Shown here one piece after another: positions 32,465-41,376 of a stretch of DNA of 64,000 nt; the first letter of the stretch is position 1; each line of letters opens with the position of its first letter. Source of the stretch: Nitrospirota bacterium (GTDB lineage Bacteria; JACPQY01); assembly GCA_016180645.1 (NCBI GenBank), contig JACPAV010000013.1, forward strand, positions 25,049 to 89,048, given 5' to 3'. Both the position numbers and the translations under genes were made by a program. The notes beneath the pieces are model-generated. The model saw only the letters and a list, made by a program, of their open reading frames with translations. It was not told the DNA's origin and did no database searches.

Positions 32465-33103
32465 ATGAAGAGAAAGCAATTCCGGACGTTCCTGGGGCTC
32501 CAGAGAAATCGCTGGATCTATAGGCTGTTCTACCTTCGAGGGGTCCGAAATACTCCGTGGCACGATGAGGAACCGATGCCGACGCTCTTGAAATGGCATC
32601 GTGAACGGAAGCTGCCGCGTCGAGGGCGGGCATTGGACCTGGGATGCGGCGGAGGAACAAACACGCTCTGGCTTGCACGGCAGGGGTTCGACGCCACGGG
32701 AATCGACATGACTCCGCGAGCAATCGAGTACGCGCGGGACAAGGCGGAGAAAGCGAACGTGAAGGTCCGCTGGATCCTGGGGGATGTGTTGGCTTCGGAA
32801 GTGGGCGACGGCTTTGATGTGATCCTCGATCGCGGGTGTTACCATTCGCTGCCCGAGGAAGCGCGAGAAGTCTATGCCGAACGCATCCGCTCCTGGCTCC
32901 GTCCTCGCGGCGCCTACGTGCTTGGCTGCTTCGTGTGGAGCGGATTCGGCGAGTGGTCGAGACCGTGCCCCGCGCCTCGCGTGCCCGAGGGGGAGCCGGT
33001 CCGCCTGTTCGTCCCGCCATTCGTCCTTCGGGATCGGGAGGAGTTGAGGGACAGGGTGGGTGCCGTGAAGACTCGATTTGCGATCCATCTCTTCACTCGT
33101 TAG
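32465..33103 (+). CDS. Class I SAM-dependent methyltransferase
   Basis: The protein has 212 residues. The Rossmann motif I is RALDLGCGGGTNTLWLARQG, followed by FDATGIDMTPRAIEYA (motif II acidic residue D) and FDVILDRGCYHSLP. This is the methyltransferase_11/25 type seen in TPMT-like and small-molecule methyltransferases (the WHDEEPMPTLLKW opening resembles that group). Divergent from the oxidase operon; substrate unknown. Confidence 0.88.
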   Translation: MKRKQFRTFLGLQRNRWIYRLFYLRGVRNTPWHDEEPMPTLLKWHRERKLPRRGRALDLGCGGGTNTLWLARQGFDATGIDMTPRAIEYARDKAEKANVKVRWILGDVLASEVGDGFDVILDRGCYHSLPEEAREVYAERIRSWLRPRGAYVLGCFVWSGFGEWSRPCPAPRVPEGEPVRLFVPPFVLRDREELRDRVGAVKTRFAIHLFTR

Positions 33104-33112
33104 CATGCGCGA

Positions 33113-33724
33113 GTGAATCGGAACGATCTGGCGACGGAGATCGAGCGCGCGGCGTCGATTCTCCCCCGGCGTGGTTTCTTGAAGCTCGCGGGAGGGGCCG
33201 CGGTGGCCGGTCTTCTGCCGACGTCCTGCGCGGATCTCCCGAGGCATCTTCAGGTTCCGCCGAGCCGGCCACTCAAAGTGCTGAAGCTTTGGGAGTACGC
33301 TTTCATCACCGCGATGACCCGGCGAATGTTGGGACGGCGACCCGCCGAAATGATCGATGCCCGCGAAGTCGATCCGGCGGTGTACCTCGACGATATTCTT
33401 CCGCTCCTTGATCCCGGAATTTATGAGCCTCTTCGGTATGTGTTCGGTCTCGTGGAATATTTTCCTTGGCCCATTCTCCCCAAATGGGGCCGGTTCACCC
33501 GTTCCTCGGAAGAGGTGCAGGACCGCGTGCTCCTGGATATGCAGGATTCGAGATCTGAGGTTCTTCGGGCGGCGTTTACAGCCTTCAAACTTTTGTCCGG
33601 CCCGTCGTTCTACGCCCATCCTGCGGCGTGGAAGCTCATGGATTATCCCGGACCGCCGTGGCGGGCGCCCGAGCGTCACGCCGAATCGATGAGATATCCG
33701 GCCTCCTGGCCTGCGATTCATTGA
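33113..33724 (+). CDS. Tat-exported small subunit-like partner of GMC oxidoreductase
   Basis: The protein has 203 residues from GTG 33113. The twin-arginine signal is LPRRGFLKLAGGAAVAGLLP. The rest is helical (YLDDILPLLDPGIYEPLRYV, AFKLLSGPSFYAHPAAWKL) and resembles the gluconate 2-dehydrogenase subunit 3-like proteins that sit beside GMC flavoproteins. GPPWRAPERHAES near its end also resembles the junction of fused GMC proteins, so a frameshift splitting one long gene cannot be excluded. Confidence 0.72.
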   Translation: MNRNDLATEIERAASILPRRGFLKLAGGAAVAGLLPTSCADLPRHLQVPPSRPLKVLKLWEYAFITAMTRRMLGRRPAEMIDAREVDPAVYLDDILPLLDPGIYEPLRYVFGLVEYFPWPILPKWGRFTRSSEEVQDRVLLDMQDSRSEVLRAAFTAFKLLSGPSFYAHPAAWKLMDYPGPPWRAPERHAESMRYPASWPAIH

Positions 33725-33758
33725 ACATGGATCGCTGCTGAATGATCCATTTCGTTCC

Positions 33759-35291
33759 GTGATTATCGAGGCCCGCGACCTCAAGGGTGACTTCGTCCAG
33801 TCGGCCGATGCCGTGGTCGTCGGAACCGGTGCCGGTGGCGCGCCTGCCGCGGCCGTTCTCGCCGAAGCGGGAATGAAGGTGGTGGTCCTCGAAAAGGGCG
33901 GCTACTACCTCTCGAACGAGTTCAACGGCGATCAAACCGACATGACGCGCCGCCTCTGGGTGAACGCCGGATTCAACTCGACGAAGCATGGTGTGGTTAC
34001 GCTCCTCCAAGGGAGCTGCGTGGGGGGATCGACGCTCATCAACATGTGCCTCTCGTGGAAGACTCCCCCGGAAACCTTTGAGCGGTGGAAAGAAGAAACA
34101 GGTGTGGAAGGATGGACGCCTGAGACGCTGGCCCCGTATCTGGACGAGGTCTGGCGGGCGATCCACGCGGAAACGGCGACGCGCCCTTACATCAATCGAA
34201 ACAATCGAGTGTTCGAAATGGGCGCTCAGTCACTCGGATGGGACGTGGTTCCGATGGCGCGCAACGTGAGCAACTGCCAGAATCTGGGCCTCTGCCTGTA
34301 CGGCTGCCCGGTGAACGCGAAGCAGTCGACCCTCCTCACCTACATCCCCAAGGCGGACGCCGCGGGAGCGACGATCCTCGCGGGAGCGGACACCCAGCGG
34401 GTGCTCACCGAGAACGGGCAGGCGGCGGGAGTGGAAGGGATCCTCCGGGATCGCGATACGCGAAAGCCGATTGGAAGCTTCAAGGTGAAAGCGCCGATCG
34501 TCTGCCTCGCGGCCGGCGTGATCGAGACCCCCGGCATCCTTCTTCGGAGTCGGTTGGAAGGGCGTCATGACACCGCGGGGAAATTCCTCACCATGCACAC
34601 GCACACGTTCTGCTACGGCATCATGGATGAGCCCGTGCATCTCTACTACGGCGCCCCGCAGACGATCGCCATCATGGAGTTTGCCGACGTGCTGGGGAGG
34701 CGAGGTCCGGGTTTCATCATCGAAGCCCTCGGAGTCCATACGGTGAATTTCGCGATGCTTGGTTATGGGATCGGGGAGATGCACGCCGAGCAGATGAAAA
34801 AACTGGACCATCTTGCGATGGCGGATGCGATCCTTCGGGATCGAACGCGCGGTTACGTGGAGCTGACGGATGCGGGCCTGTCCATGGCCGTTTACGAATA
34901 CACGGCAGGAGACTTGGCCCTGATCCGGGAATCGGTAAAACGAACGGCGGAATGCCTGCTCGCCGCCGGCGCGCAGAACGTGGTGCTTCCAGGCTCACGT
35001 CTCGGTCCCATTTCGAGCCGGGACCTGCTCGATGAAGCGGCGGAAGCAGTCAGCCTCCATCCGGAGCACCAGGCCCTGGCCACGGCCCATTTGTTTTCGA
35101 CGGCCAGAATGGCCGGCAGTCCCGAACTCGGCTACTGCAATTCGATGGGTGAGGCGTGGGCGACCAAGGGGCTCTACATTACGGATGCTTCCGCGCTCCC
35201 GGCCAACGTCGGCGTGAACCCGCAAGTCACCATCATGGCCGCCGCCCTGCGGATCGCTCAGGGGATCGTCGAACAGCGCAAACGGGGCTAG
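33759..35291 (+). CDS. GMC-family FAD-dependent oxidoreductase
   Basis: The protein has about 510 residues from GTG 33759. FAD motif: SADAVVVGTGAGGAPAAAVLAEAG; GMC signature: GSCVGGSTLINMCLSW; C-terminal SLHPEHQALATAHLFST and LYITDASALPANVGVNPQVT are characteristic. Coding-like sequence (IEHGSLLNDPFRS) continues upstream of the GTG to a stop at 33690, without ATG or GTG, so the start is uncertain. Oxidises an alcohol; substrate unknown. The Tat partner directly upstream suggests export of the complex. Confidence 0.85.
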   Translation: MIIEARDLKGDFVQSADAVVVGTGAGGAPAAAVLAEAGMKVVVLEKGGYYLSNEFNGDQTDMTRRLWVNAGFNSTKHGVVTLLQGSCVGGSTLINMCLSWKTPPETFERWKEETGVEGWTPETLAPYLDEVWRAIHAETATRPYINRNNRVFEMGAQSLGWDVVPMARNVSNCQNLGLCLYGCPVNAKQSTLLTYIPKADAAGATILAGADTQRVLTENGQAAGVEGILRDRDTRKPIGSFKVKAPIVCLAAGVIETPGILLRSRLEGRHDTAGKFLTMHTHTFCYGIMDEPVHLYYGAPQTIAIMEFADVLGRRGPGFIIEALGVHTVNFAMLGYGIGEMHAEQMKKLDHLAMADAILRDRTRGYVELTDAGLSMAVYEYTAGDLALIRESVKRTAECLLAAGAQNVVLPGSRLGPISSRDLLDEAAEAVSLHPEHQALATAHLFSTARMAGSPELGYCNSMGEAWATKGLYITDASALPANVGVNPQVTIMAAALRIAQGIVEQRKRG

Positions 35292-37033
35292 ATCTCGGAG
35301 GGAGAAACCTTCCCGTAGCGGAACATTGCGTCGAAGTGCTTGAGCGCGGCCTGCTCGATGGCGCGGGGCGCGGAGCGGGCAGGGGGAGCCAGCCGATTCT
35401 CACAATACATTCGGGCGATGAGGGCCTTTCGTCCGGACCCCGCCTTCGAAATCTCCTCCGATGCCTCCTCCACGAGAAGCGCGCCTTGAACCAAATCACA
35501 GAACAGATCGGCCAGGTGCTTCGACATCGCGAGCGCCTCTTCTCCATCGGCGGACGCCATCCGAGTCAGGGCGTCCCGGGCGACACCCAATCCCGCCTCG
35601 ATGGCTTTTCGGGGGCCTTGGAGCGACGAATGCTTGGCCTGCCCCGCGATGGAAGCGACCCGCTGAAGGAGCGGTTCGTGTGATTGATGCTTCGCCATGG
35701 CCCGGAGGGAATCCAGCACCATGATATTGTCGGCGCCTTCCCAGATCGTGTGGCATTGGGCGTCCCGGAACTGCCGCGCCATCGGCCAATCCTCGATGTA
35801 ACCATTGCCTCCGACGACCTCAAGGCTCTTCGAGGCGCACTCGATGCCCTGTCGCGTGGCGCGCATCTTGGTCAACGGCGCCAGGATCCGGAGATAACTC
35901 GCGGCGTTCTCGTCGCCCTTGTTCCGGGCCTGATCGGCCACGCGGGCGCATTCGAAGACCATCGCGGAGGCGGACTCCGATTCCATCTGAATTTTGAGGA
36001 GATCCTCGCGCATCAACGGCCAGTCGGTCAGCCTCCGCCCGAACGCATCGCGCCGCGAAGCGTAGATGGAGGCTTCGAAAAAACTTCTCCGGGCGATGCC
36101 GGCGCCCATGATCCCCACGCCCACGCGGGAAAGGTTCACCATCTCCATCATCCGGTTGATGCCGTGCTCCCAAGGGTCCTGGGCGTTGCCCTGAAGGATG
36201 TAGGCCTCGGCATCGACGAAATCGACTTCGGCCGTGGGAACCGCGCGCGTTCCGAGTTTGTCCTTGATTCGGCGGATGTGAATGCCGTTCCGCGTTCCGT
36301 CGCGCTTCGTCTTGGGAACGGCGAAGAGGCCGATCCCCTTGATGCCTTCGGGCGCGCCCACGGGCCGGGCCACGGTCATGATGACTTTGGCGTCGACGTT
36401 CGAGCAGAACCATTTCAAACCATTGAGGAGCCACGTATCGCCGCTCTTGCGGGCCGTGGTGGTGAGGACGCCGAGGTCGGAGCCGCCGGTGCGCTCGGTG
36501 AGAAACATCGCGCCGTCCCACGCTTCGTCATAGTTCATCGAGCGCATTCGGGGGAGGAATTCGGCCTTTACGCGATCGTCGCCATACCGTTCAATCAATT
36601 CCGCGGCGCCCGCCGTCATCCCGATCGAGCACAGCATGCCGGTCTCCGCCTCCGCCAGGAAATAGGAGAAGGCGGTCATCATCGAGGCGGGAACCGGCCG
36701 GCCCCGGCGCTTCGCCTCGTCGCTCCAAGGAAGACCGTTGAATCCGTTGTTCCACAAATCGCGTTTCGTCTCGATGGCCGTGGGGTGGTGGACGACTTCG
36801 TTGATCTCCATGCCGTTGCGGTCGTACTTGACCAGCTTCGGCGGGTTCTTGTCGGTGATTTCCGCCCGCTGGGCGATGGGTCCGCCGCACACGGCGCCCC
36901 ATTTCTTGAGCCAGCCCTCCGACCACGCAAAGTCCTCGGGGGGGATGGACTGGCGCATCAGGAGCTGCAGATCGGGATCGATCTCGTACCAGTTGAGGCC
37001 GATGGCGGATTCGTACTTCGAATAATCAATCAT
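35288..37033 (-). CDS. Acyl-CoA dehydrogenase, AidB-like
   Basis: The protein has 581 residues. Acyl-CoA dehydrogenase motifs: AMFLTERTGGSDLGVL (substrate/FAD loop), IKDKLGTRAVPTAEVDFVDA, ASRRDAFGRRLTDWPLMRED, and CASKSLEVVGGNGYIEDWP followed by the Glu-bearing TIWEGADNIMVLDSLRAM. The length and the IWEG...NIMVLDSLR segment fit the AidB-type branch. Its stop overlaps that of the convergent GMC gene by a few bases. Role: acyl-CoA oxidation or an AidB-like stress role; not resolved. Confidence 0.9.
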   Translation of the reverse strand: MIDYSKYESAIGLNWYEIDPDLQLLMRQSIPPEDFAWSEGWLKKWGAVCGGPIAQRAEITDKNPPKLVKYDRNGMEINEVVHHPTAIETKRDLWNNGFNGLPWSDEAKRRGRPVPASMMTAFSYFLAEAETGMLCSIGMTAGAAELIERYGDDRVKAEFLPRMRSMNYDEAWDGAMFLTERTGGSDLGVLTTTARKSGDTWLLNGLKWFCSNVDAKVIMTVARPVGAPEGIKGIGLFAVPKTKRDGTRNGIHIRRIKDKLGTRAVPTAEVDFVDAEAYILQGNAQDPWEHGINRMMEMVNLSRVGVGIMGAGIARRSFFEASIYASRRDAFGRRLTDWPLMREDLLKIQMESESASAMVFECARVADQARNKGDENAASYLRILAPLTKMRATRQGIECASKSLEVVGGNGYIEDWPMARQFRDAQCHTIWEGADNIMVLDSLRAMAKHQSHEPLLQRVASIAGQAKHSSLQGPRKAIEAGLGVARDALTRMASADGEEALAMSKHLADLFCDLVQGALLVEEASEEISKAGSGRKALIARMYCENRLAPPARSAPRAIEQAALKHFDAMFRYGKVSPSEI

Positions 37034-37250
37034 GGGCCGACCTTATCGCGGTGAAATTGGCAAGTCAATAGTAGGAGAGAGTGACTATCCGTCAGTGCGG
37101 ACCGGCTGCTTTCAGTGAACGTTGCCGCTCTCGTAGGGAAACTATGACGGTGGTCAGAAATACTGGGGGACGCGGAAAGACGGGTTGTATCGGCTCCTTT
37201 TTTCTTGAATTGGCCCCCAAAGCAAGCTACGTTACCCGCTGCAATCGGCT
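37034..37250. other. Intergenic region between divergent acyl-CoA dehydrogenase and nuoJ
   Basis: There is no gene-like frame. It must carry both promoters. I see no convincing operator, riboswitch or repeat. Confidence 0.5.
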
Positions 37251-37748
37251 ATGGCGAAGTATCTTTTTGCGCTTCTCGGCTCCCTCGCAACGCTTGGTGC
37301 GCTGGGGACCATCTTCCTCCCAAATCCGGTACACGCGGCGCTCGCCCTGATCGTGGCCCTCGTGGCCACGGCCGGTGTCTACGTCGTTCTCTCCGCCCCG
37401 TTCGTGGCGGTGCTCCAGGTGGCCGTGTACGCCGGCGCGATCATGGTGCTGTTCCTATTCGTGGTCATGTTGCTCAATGTTCAAGGCCGGGCCGGCAAAC
37501 GCACCGTCTGGATGGGGCTGGGTGTTCTTGGGGGGGGGCTCATGATGGTCCAGATTCTCCACTTGGTGCGCATGCTGCGGATGCCGTCCGCGTCCGTGAC
37601 TGTTCCAGGTTTCGGCTCGCCGCAGGCGGTGAGCGAATTCCTTTTTGCGAAGTACGCGATTCCGTTCGAGTTGATCTCGGTCCTGCTGCTCGTGGCCATC
37701 GTGGGCGCGGTGCTGCTCGGACGCAAGGAGGCACCCAGTGGGCGGTGA
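37251..37748 (+). CDS. nuoJ: NADH-quinone oxidoreductase subunit J
   Basis: The protein has 165 residues with five helices; FLPNPVHAALALIVALVATAG and VAVYAGAIMVLFLFVVMLLN are the diagnostic NuoJ segments. First gene of a nuoJKLMN block with no nuoA-I nearby. Ends overlapping nuoK by 11 nt. A G9 tract occurs at 37530-37538. Confidence 0.95.
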   Translation: MAKYLFALLGSLATLGALGTIFLPNPVHAALALIVALVATAGVYVVLSAPFVAVLQVAVYAGAIMVLFLFVVMLLNVQGRAGKRTVWMGLGVLGGGLMMVQILHLVRMLRMPSASVTVPGFGSPQAVSEFLFAKYAIPFELISVLLLVAIVGAVLLGRKEAPSGR

Positions 37749-38055
37749 GGCCGGAGTGCCACTCTCTTATCCCCTGATCCTCTCCGGTGTTCTCTTTTCA
37801 CTGGGAACGATCGGCTTCTTCATTCGCCGGAACGTGGTGACGATGCTGATGTGCGTTGAGCTGATGCTCAATGCCGCGAACATTGCTTTCGTGGCCTTCG
37901 CCCGGCATCACGCGGAGATGGCCGGACAGATCTGGGTCTTCATCGTGATCACTCTTGCGGCGGGTGAGGCCGCGATTGGACTGGCGCTGGTGGTGACGCT
38001 GGCGCGCCATCATGGAACGATGGAAGTGGACGACCTCCGTTCGCTCCGAGGATAG
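37738..38055 (+). CDS. nuoK: NADH-quinone oxidoreductase subunit K
   Basis: The protein has 105 residues from GTG 37738. GFFIRRNVVTMLMCVELMLN then AANIAFVAFARH carries the conserved membrane glutamates of NuoK used in proton transfer. Full family length. Start overlaps the end of nuoJ. Confidence 0.95.
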   Translation: MGGEAGVPLSYPLILSGVLFSLGTIGFFIRRNVVTMLMCVELMLNAANIAFVAFARHHAEMAGQIWVFIVITLAAGEAAIGLALVVTLARHHGTMEVDDLRSLRG

Positions 38056-38057
38056 GC

Positions 38058-39896
38058 GTGCCGCGCATCTGGCTGATTCCGCTCGTCCCGCTCGCGGGGT
38101 TCGTCGTCCTGGGTCTGTTCCATCGGTGGATTCCCAAGAAGGCCATCTCGTGGATCGCTTGCGGCACGGTGGCGGTCTCGTTCGTCCTTTCGTTCAAGTC
38201 CTTCCTCCCTCTCATGCGCGGCGGCGATCCGATCCACTCGGTGTTCTTCACATGGCTCACGATTGGGGACTTCAGCGTCGTCTTCGATTATCTCTTTGAT
38301 CCGCTCTCCTCCGTCATGGCCCTCGTGATTTCCGGAGTCGGCTTCCTCATCCATGTGTTTTCGGTGGGCTACATGGGTCACGACAAAGGCTTCGGGCGGT
38401 ATTTCGCCTACCTCAATCTTTTCATCTTCTTCATGCTCACGCTCGTCCTGTCGAACTCGCTCCTGCTGACGTTCGTCGGCTGGGAAGGCGTAGGGTTGTG
38501 TTCCTATCTCTTGATAGGTTTCTGGTACGACAAGCCTGATCCGCCCCCGGCCGCCGTGAAGGCGTTTGTGGTCAACCGGATCGGCGATTTCGGGTTCATC
38601 ACGGCGATGGTGCTTCTGCTGGCGCACCTCCACACCCTTTCGATCTCGGAAATTCTGAACATGGCTCCGGAGTACTACGCCGGCCTGCCGGCGGTGGCGG
38701 GGCTCATCGGCCTGCTTCTGTTCCTTGCAGCCACGGGCAAGTCGGCCCAAGTGCCCCTCTACGTGTGGCTTCCCGATGCCATGGCGGGTCCCACTCCCGT
38801 GAGCGCCCTCATCCATGCGGCCACCATGGTGACGGCGGGCGTCTATCTCATGGCGCGATTCCGGCCGGTCCTCGACATTGTGCCGGACGTGACCGCGCTG
38901 ATTTGCACCATCGGCGCTGTCACGGCGCTCCTCGCGGCCCTGATCGCGCTTGCGCAGCGAGACATTAAGAAGGTTCTTGCCTATTCCACCGTCAGCCAGC
39001 TCGGATATATGTTCATGGGCGTGTCCGCCGGCTCGGGCGTGGCCGGAATGTTCCACCTGACCACGCATGCCTTTTTCAAGGCGCTTCTCTTCCTCGGTGC
39101 GGGATCGGTGATTCATGCGATGGAGGGTGAGCAGGACATCACGAAAATGGGCGGCCTGCGACACCATGCGCCGAAAACGTTCTGGACGGTGCTGATCGGC
39201 GCGCTTGCGCTGGCCGGTTTCCCGCCCCTCGCCGGGTTCTTCAGCAAGGACCTCGTGCTGGCCGACGTGCTCCACACCGAACCGCGGGGAACGATTCTCT
39301 TTTGGATGGGGATCGTAACGGCGGGACTCACGGCGTTCTACACGGCTCGGTGGCTGATGCTGATCTTTTTCGGAAAGCCGCGTTTCACGCATCATGCCCA
39401 CGAGAGTCCCGCGGTGATGACGGTTCCCCTGATGGTGTTGGCCGGCCTAAGCGTGATCGCCGGATTCGGCGAGCACGGATTTGCATCGTACCTCGCACGG
39501 TCGCTCGGCGAGCACGAGCCGGAGGTGGGAAGTGGAGTGATGATGCTGGCTTCGGGAATCGGCGTGGCCGGACTGGTGGCTGGGATCCTCACGTATCGGG
39601 AGCGGGTGCCGGGACCGGGGCCTGCCACCGGCCTGGCCCGCATCTCGGAACGCAAGTTCTGGGTGGATGAAATCTACGATCTTATTATCGTCAGAACGTA
39701 TCGTTGGGCTTCGGGCGTGGTCGATCGGTGGATCGACGGCGGGCTGATCGACAAACTCGCCGTCGAGGGTTCCGCCGTCGTGACGCAAGCGGCCGGCAAG
39801 GTATTGCGGCCCGTCCACAGCGGCCAGCTCCACACGTACGCGTTCGGAATCATGCTGGGGCTCGTCGTGGCGCTCGGCTACTTTATCTGGAGATAA
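38058..39896 (+). CDS. nuoL: NADH-quinone oxidoreductase subunit L
   Basis: The protein has 612 residues from GTG 38058. Antiporter-like proton-channel subunit: FVGWEGVGLCSYLLIGFWY, VPLYVWLPDAMAGPTPVSAL, IHAATMVTAGVYLMAR and KKVLAYSTVSQLGYMFMG hold the conserved Glu, Lys and His. The C-terminal lateral helix region is present. Two nt follow before nuoM. Confidence 0.96.
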   Translation: MPRIWLIPLVPLAGFVVLGLFHRWIPKKAISWIACGTVAVSFVLSFKSFLPLMRGGDPIHSVFFTWLTIGDFSVVFDYLFDPLSSVMALVISGVGFLIHVFSVGYMGHDKGFGRYFAYLNLFIFFMLTLVLSNSLLLTFVGWEGVGLCSYLLIGFWYDKPDPPPAAVKAFVVNRIGDFGFITAMVLLLAHLHTLSISEILNMAPEYYAGLPAVAGLIGLLLFLAATGKSAQVPLYVWLPDAMAGPTPVSALIHAATMVTAGVYLMARFRPVLDIVPDVTALICTIGAVTALLAALIALAQRDIKKVLAYSTVSQLGYMFMGVSAGSGVAGMFHLTTHAFFKALLFLGAGSVIHAMEGEQDITKMGGLRHHAPKTFWTVLIGALALAGFPPLAGFFSKDLVLADVLHTEPRGTILFWMGIVTAGLTAFYTARWLMLIFFGKPRFTHHAHESPAVMTVPLMVLAGLSVIAGFGEHGFASYLARSLGEHEPEVGSGVMMLASGIGVAGLVAGILTYRERVPGPGPATGLARISERKFWVDEIYDLIIVRTYRWASGVVDRWIDGGLIDKLAVEGSAVVTQAAGKVLRPVHSGQLHTYAFGIMLGLVVALGYFIWR

Positions 39897-39897
39897 G

Positions 39898-41376
39898 GTG
39901 GAATTCCGTTTTCTTTCTCTGCTGATCTTCGCGCCCCTTGCGGCAGCGCTACTTTGCGTGGCAACGAAACGCAGGCCGGTTCAAACGTTCTTCGGTCTCG
40001 TCGGATCGGGAATTCCGCTGATCCTCTCGATCGTCATGGTATACAAGTTTCAATCCGGATCGGCGGACTTCCAGTGGGTCGAAAGGATTTCATGGATCCC
40101 GCAACTGGGGATCTCGTACCACGTGGGGGTGGACGGCTTGAGTTTCCCGCTTGTCGCCCTGACGGCCCTTCTTACGTTCCTCGCGCTGATCTATTCGGCC
40201 GGTCACATCGCCGCGGCGCCGGGCTGGTTCAATGCGTCGTTCCTCATGCTGGAAAGCGCCATGATCGGCGTCTTCTGCTCCCTCGATATGGTCCTGTTCT
40301 TCCTCTTCTGGGAAATGATGCTGATCCCGATGTACTTCATCATCGGGTATTGGGGCGGGGCGCGGAAGATCTATGCCGCGGTGAAGTTCTTCCTCTACAC
40401 GATGGTCGGCGGCGCGTTCATGCTGGTGGGCCTTCTCACGGTGTACGTCCTCCACCACAAGGCGACGGGAGCCTGGAGCTTCGGGTGGGCGGACTGGGTG
40501 TCCATTCGCGATTTCATCGCGCCGAACATGCAGATTTGGCTGTTCGCATCGCTGGCGATCGGGTTCGCGATCAAGGTGCCGATGTATCCCCTGCATACGT
40601 GGCTCCCGGATGCCCACACCGAGGCGCCGACGGCGGGGAGCGTGCTTCTGGCTGGGGTCCTCCTGAAAATGGGCGCCTACGGCTTCATGCGGTTCGCCTT
40701 ACCGCTCTTTCCGGAAGGGGCGGCGGCGGCGGCGCCGGTGATGATGTGGGCGGCGATCCTGGGGATCATCCTGGGCGCGGCGGCATCGTACGTGCAGAAG
40801 GACATGAAGAAACTGGTCGCCTACTCCAGCGTGAGCCACATGGGATTCGTCATGTTGGGAATCTTCTCGTTCACCCCGGAAGGGATCTCGGGAGCATCGA
40901 TCCAGATGATCAACCACGGACTCTCCACCGGCGCGCTCTTCCTTGTGGTGGGCGTGATTTACGAGCGGACGCACAAGAGGGGCGTGAACGATTTCGGCGG
41001 GCTGGCGAAGGTGATGCCGTTGTATACGACGGTGAGCGTATTGGTGGTGCTCTCGTCGGTGGGGCTACCCGGCCTGAACGGATTCGTCGGCGAATTTCTG
41101 GTGATCGCGGGAGCGATGAAGGCTCGGCCCGCGTACGGATTTGCATCGGCCCTTGGGGTCATCCTCGCGGCGGTTTACCTCCTCGCCATGGTGCGGAGGG
41201 TTTACTGGGGTGAGACGAAGGAGTCGCTCCACGGCTTGAAGGACCTCACGCTGCGCGAAGTCATGGTCTTCGCGCCCCTCCTGGCCCTCATTTTCGCCAT
41301 CGGGATCTATCCGCGGCCTTTCTTCACGGCAACCGGCGCCTCCTTGATGAGAATCCTGGAAGGGGTGTCCAGATGA
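39898..41376 (+). CDS. nuoM: NADH-quinone oxidoreductase subunit M
   Basis: The protein has 492 residues from GTG 39898. Motifs: LFFLFWEMMLIPMYFIIGYW, VPMYPLHTWLPDAHTEAPTA, GSVLLAGVLLKMGAYG and KKLVAYSSVSHMGFVMLG. It is a proton-pumping subunit of complex I. Overlaps nuoN by 4 nt. Confidence 0.96.
   Translation: MEFRFLSLLIFAPLAAALLCVATKRRPVQTFFGLVGSGIPLILSIVMVYKFQSGSADFQWVERISWIPQLGISYHVGVDGLSFPLVALTALLTFLALIYSAGHIAAAPGWFNASFLMLESAMIGVFCSLDMVLFFLFWEMMLIPMYFIIGYWGGARKIYAAVKFFLYTMVGGAFMLVGLLTVYVLHHKATGAWSFGWADWVSIRDFIAPNMQIWLFASLAIGFAIKVPMYPLHTWLPDAHTEAPTAGSVLLAGVLLKMGAYGFMRFALPLFPEGAAAAAPVMMWAAILGIILGAAASYVQKDMKKLVAYSSVSHMGFVMLGIFSFTPEGISGASIQMINHGLSTGALFLVVGVIYERTHKRGVNDFGGLAKVMPLYTTVSVLVVLSSVGLPGLNGFVGEFLVIAGAMKARPAYGFASALGVILAAVYLLAMVRRVYWGETKESLHGLKDLTLREVMVFAPLLALIFAIGIYPRPFFTATGASLMRILEGVSR

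Noticed and set aside
38010..39401. 463-codon minus-strand frame opposite nuoL
   Set aside because: nuoL is unambiguous on the plus strand; the minus frame is charged low-complexity sequence.
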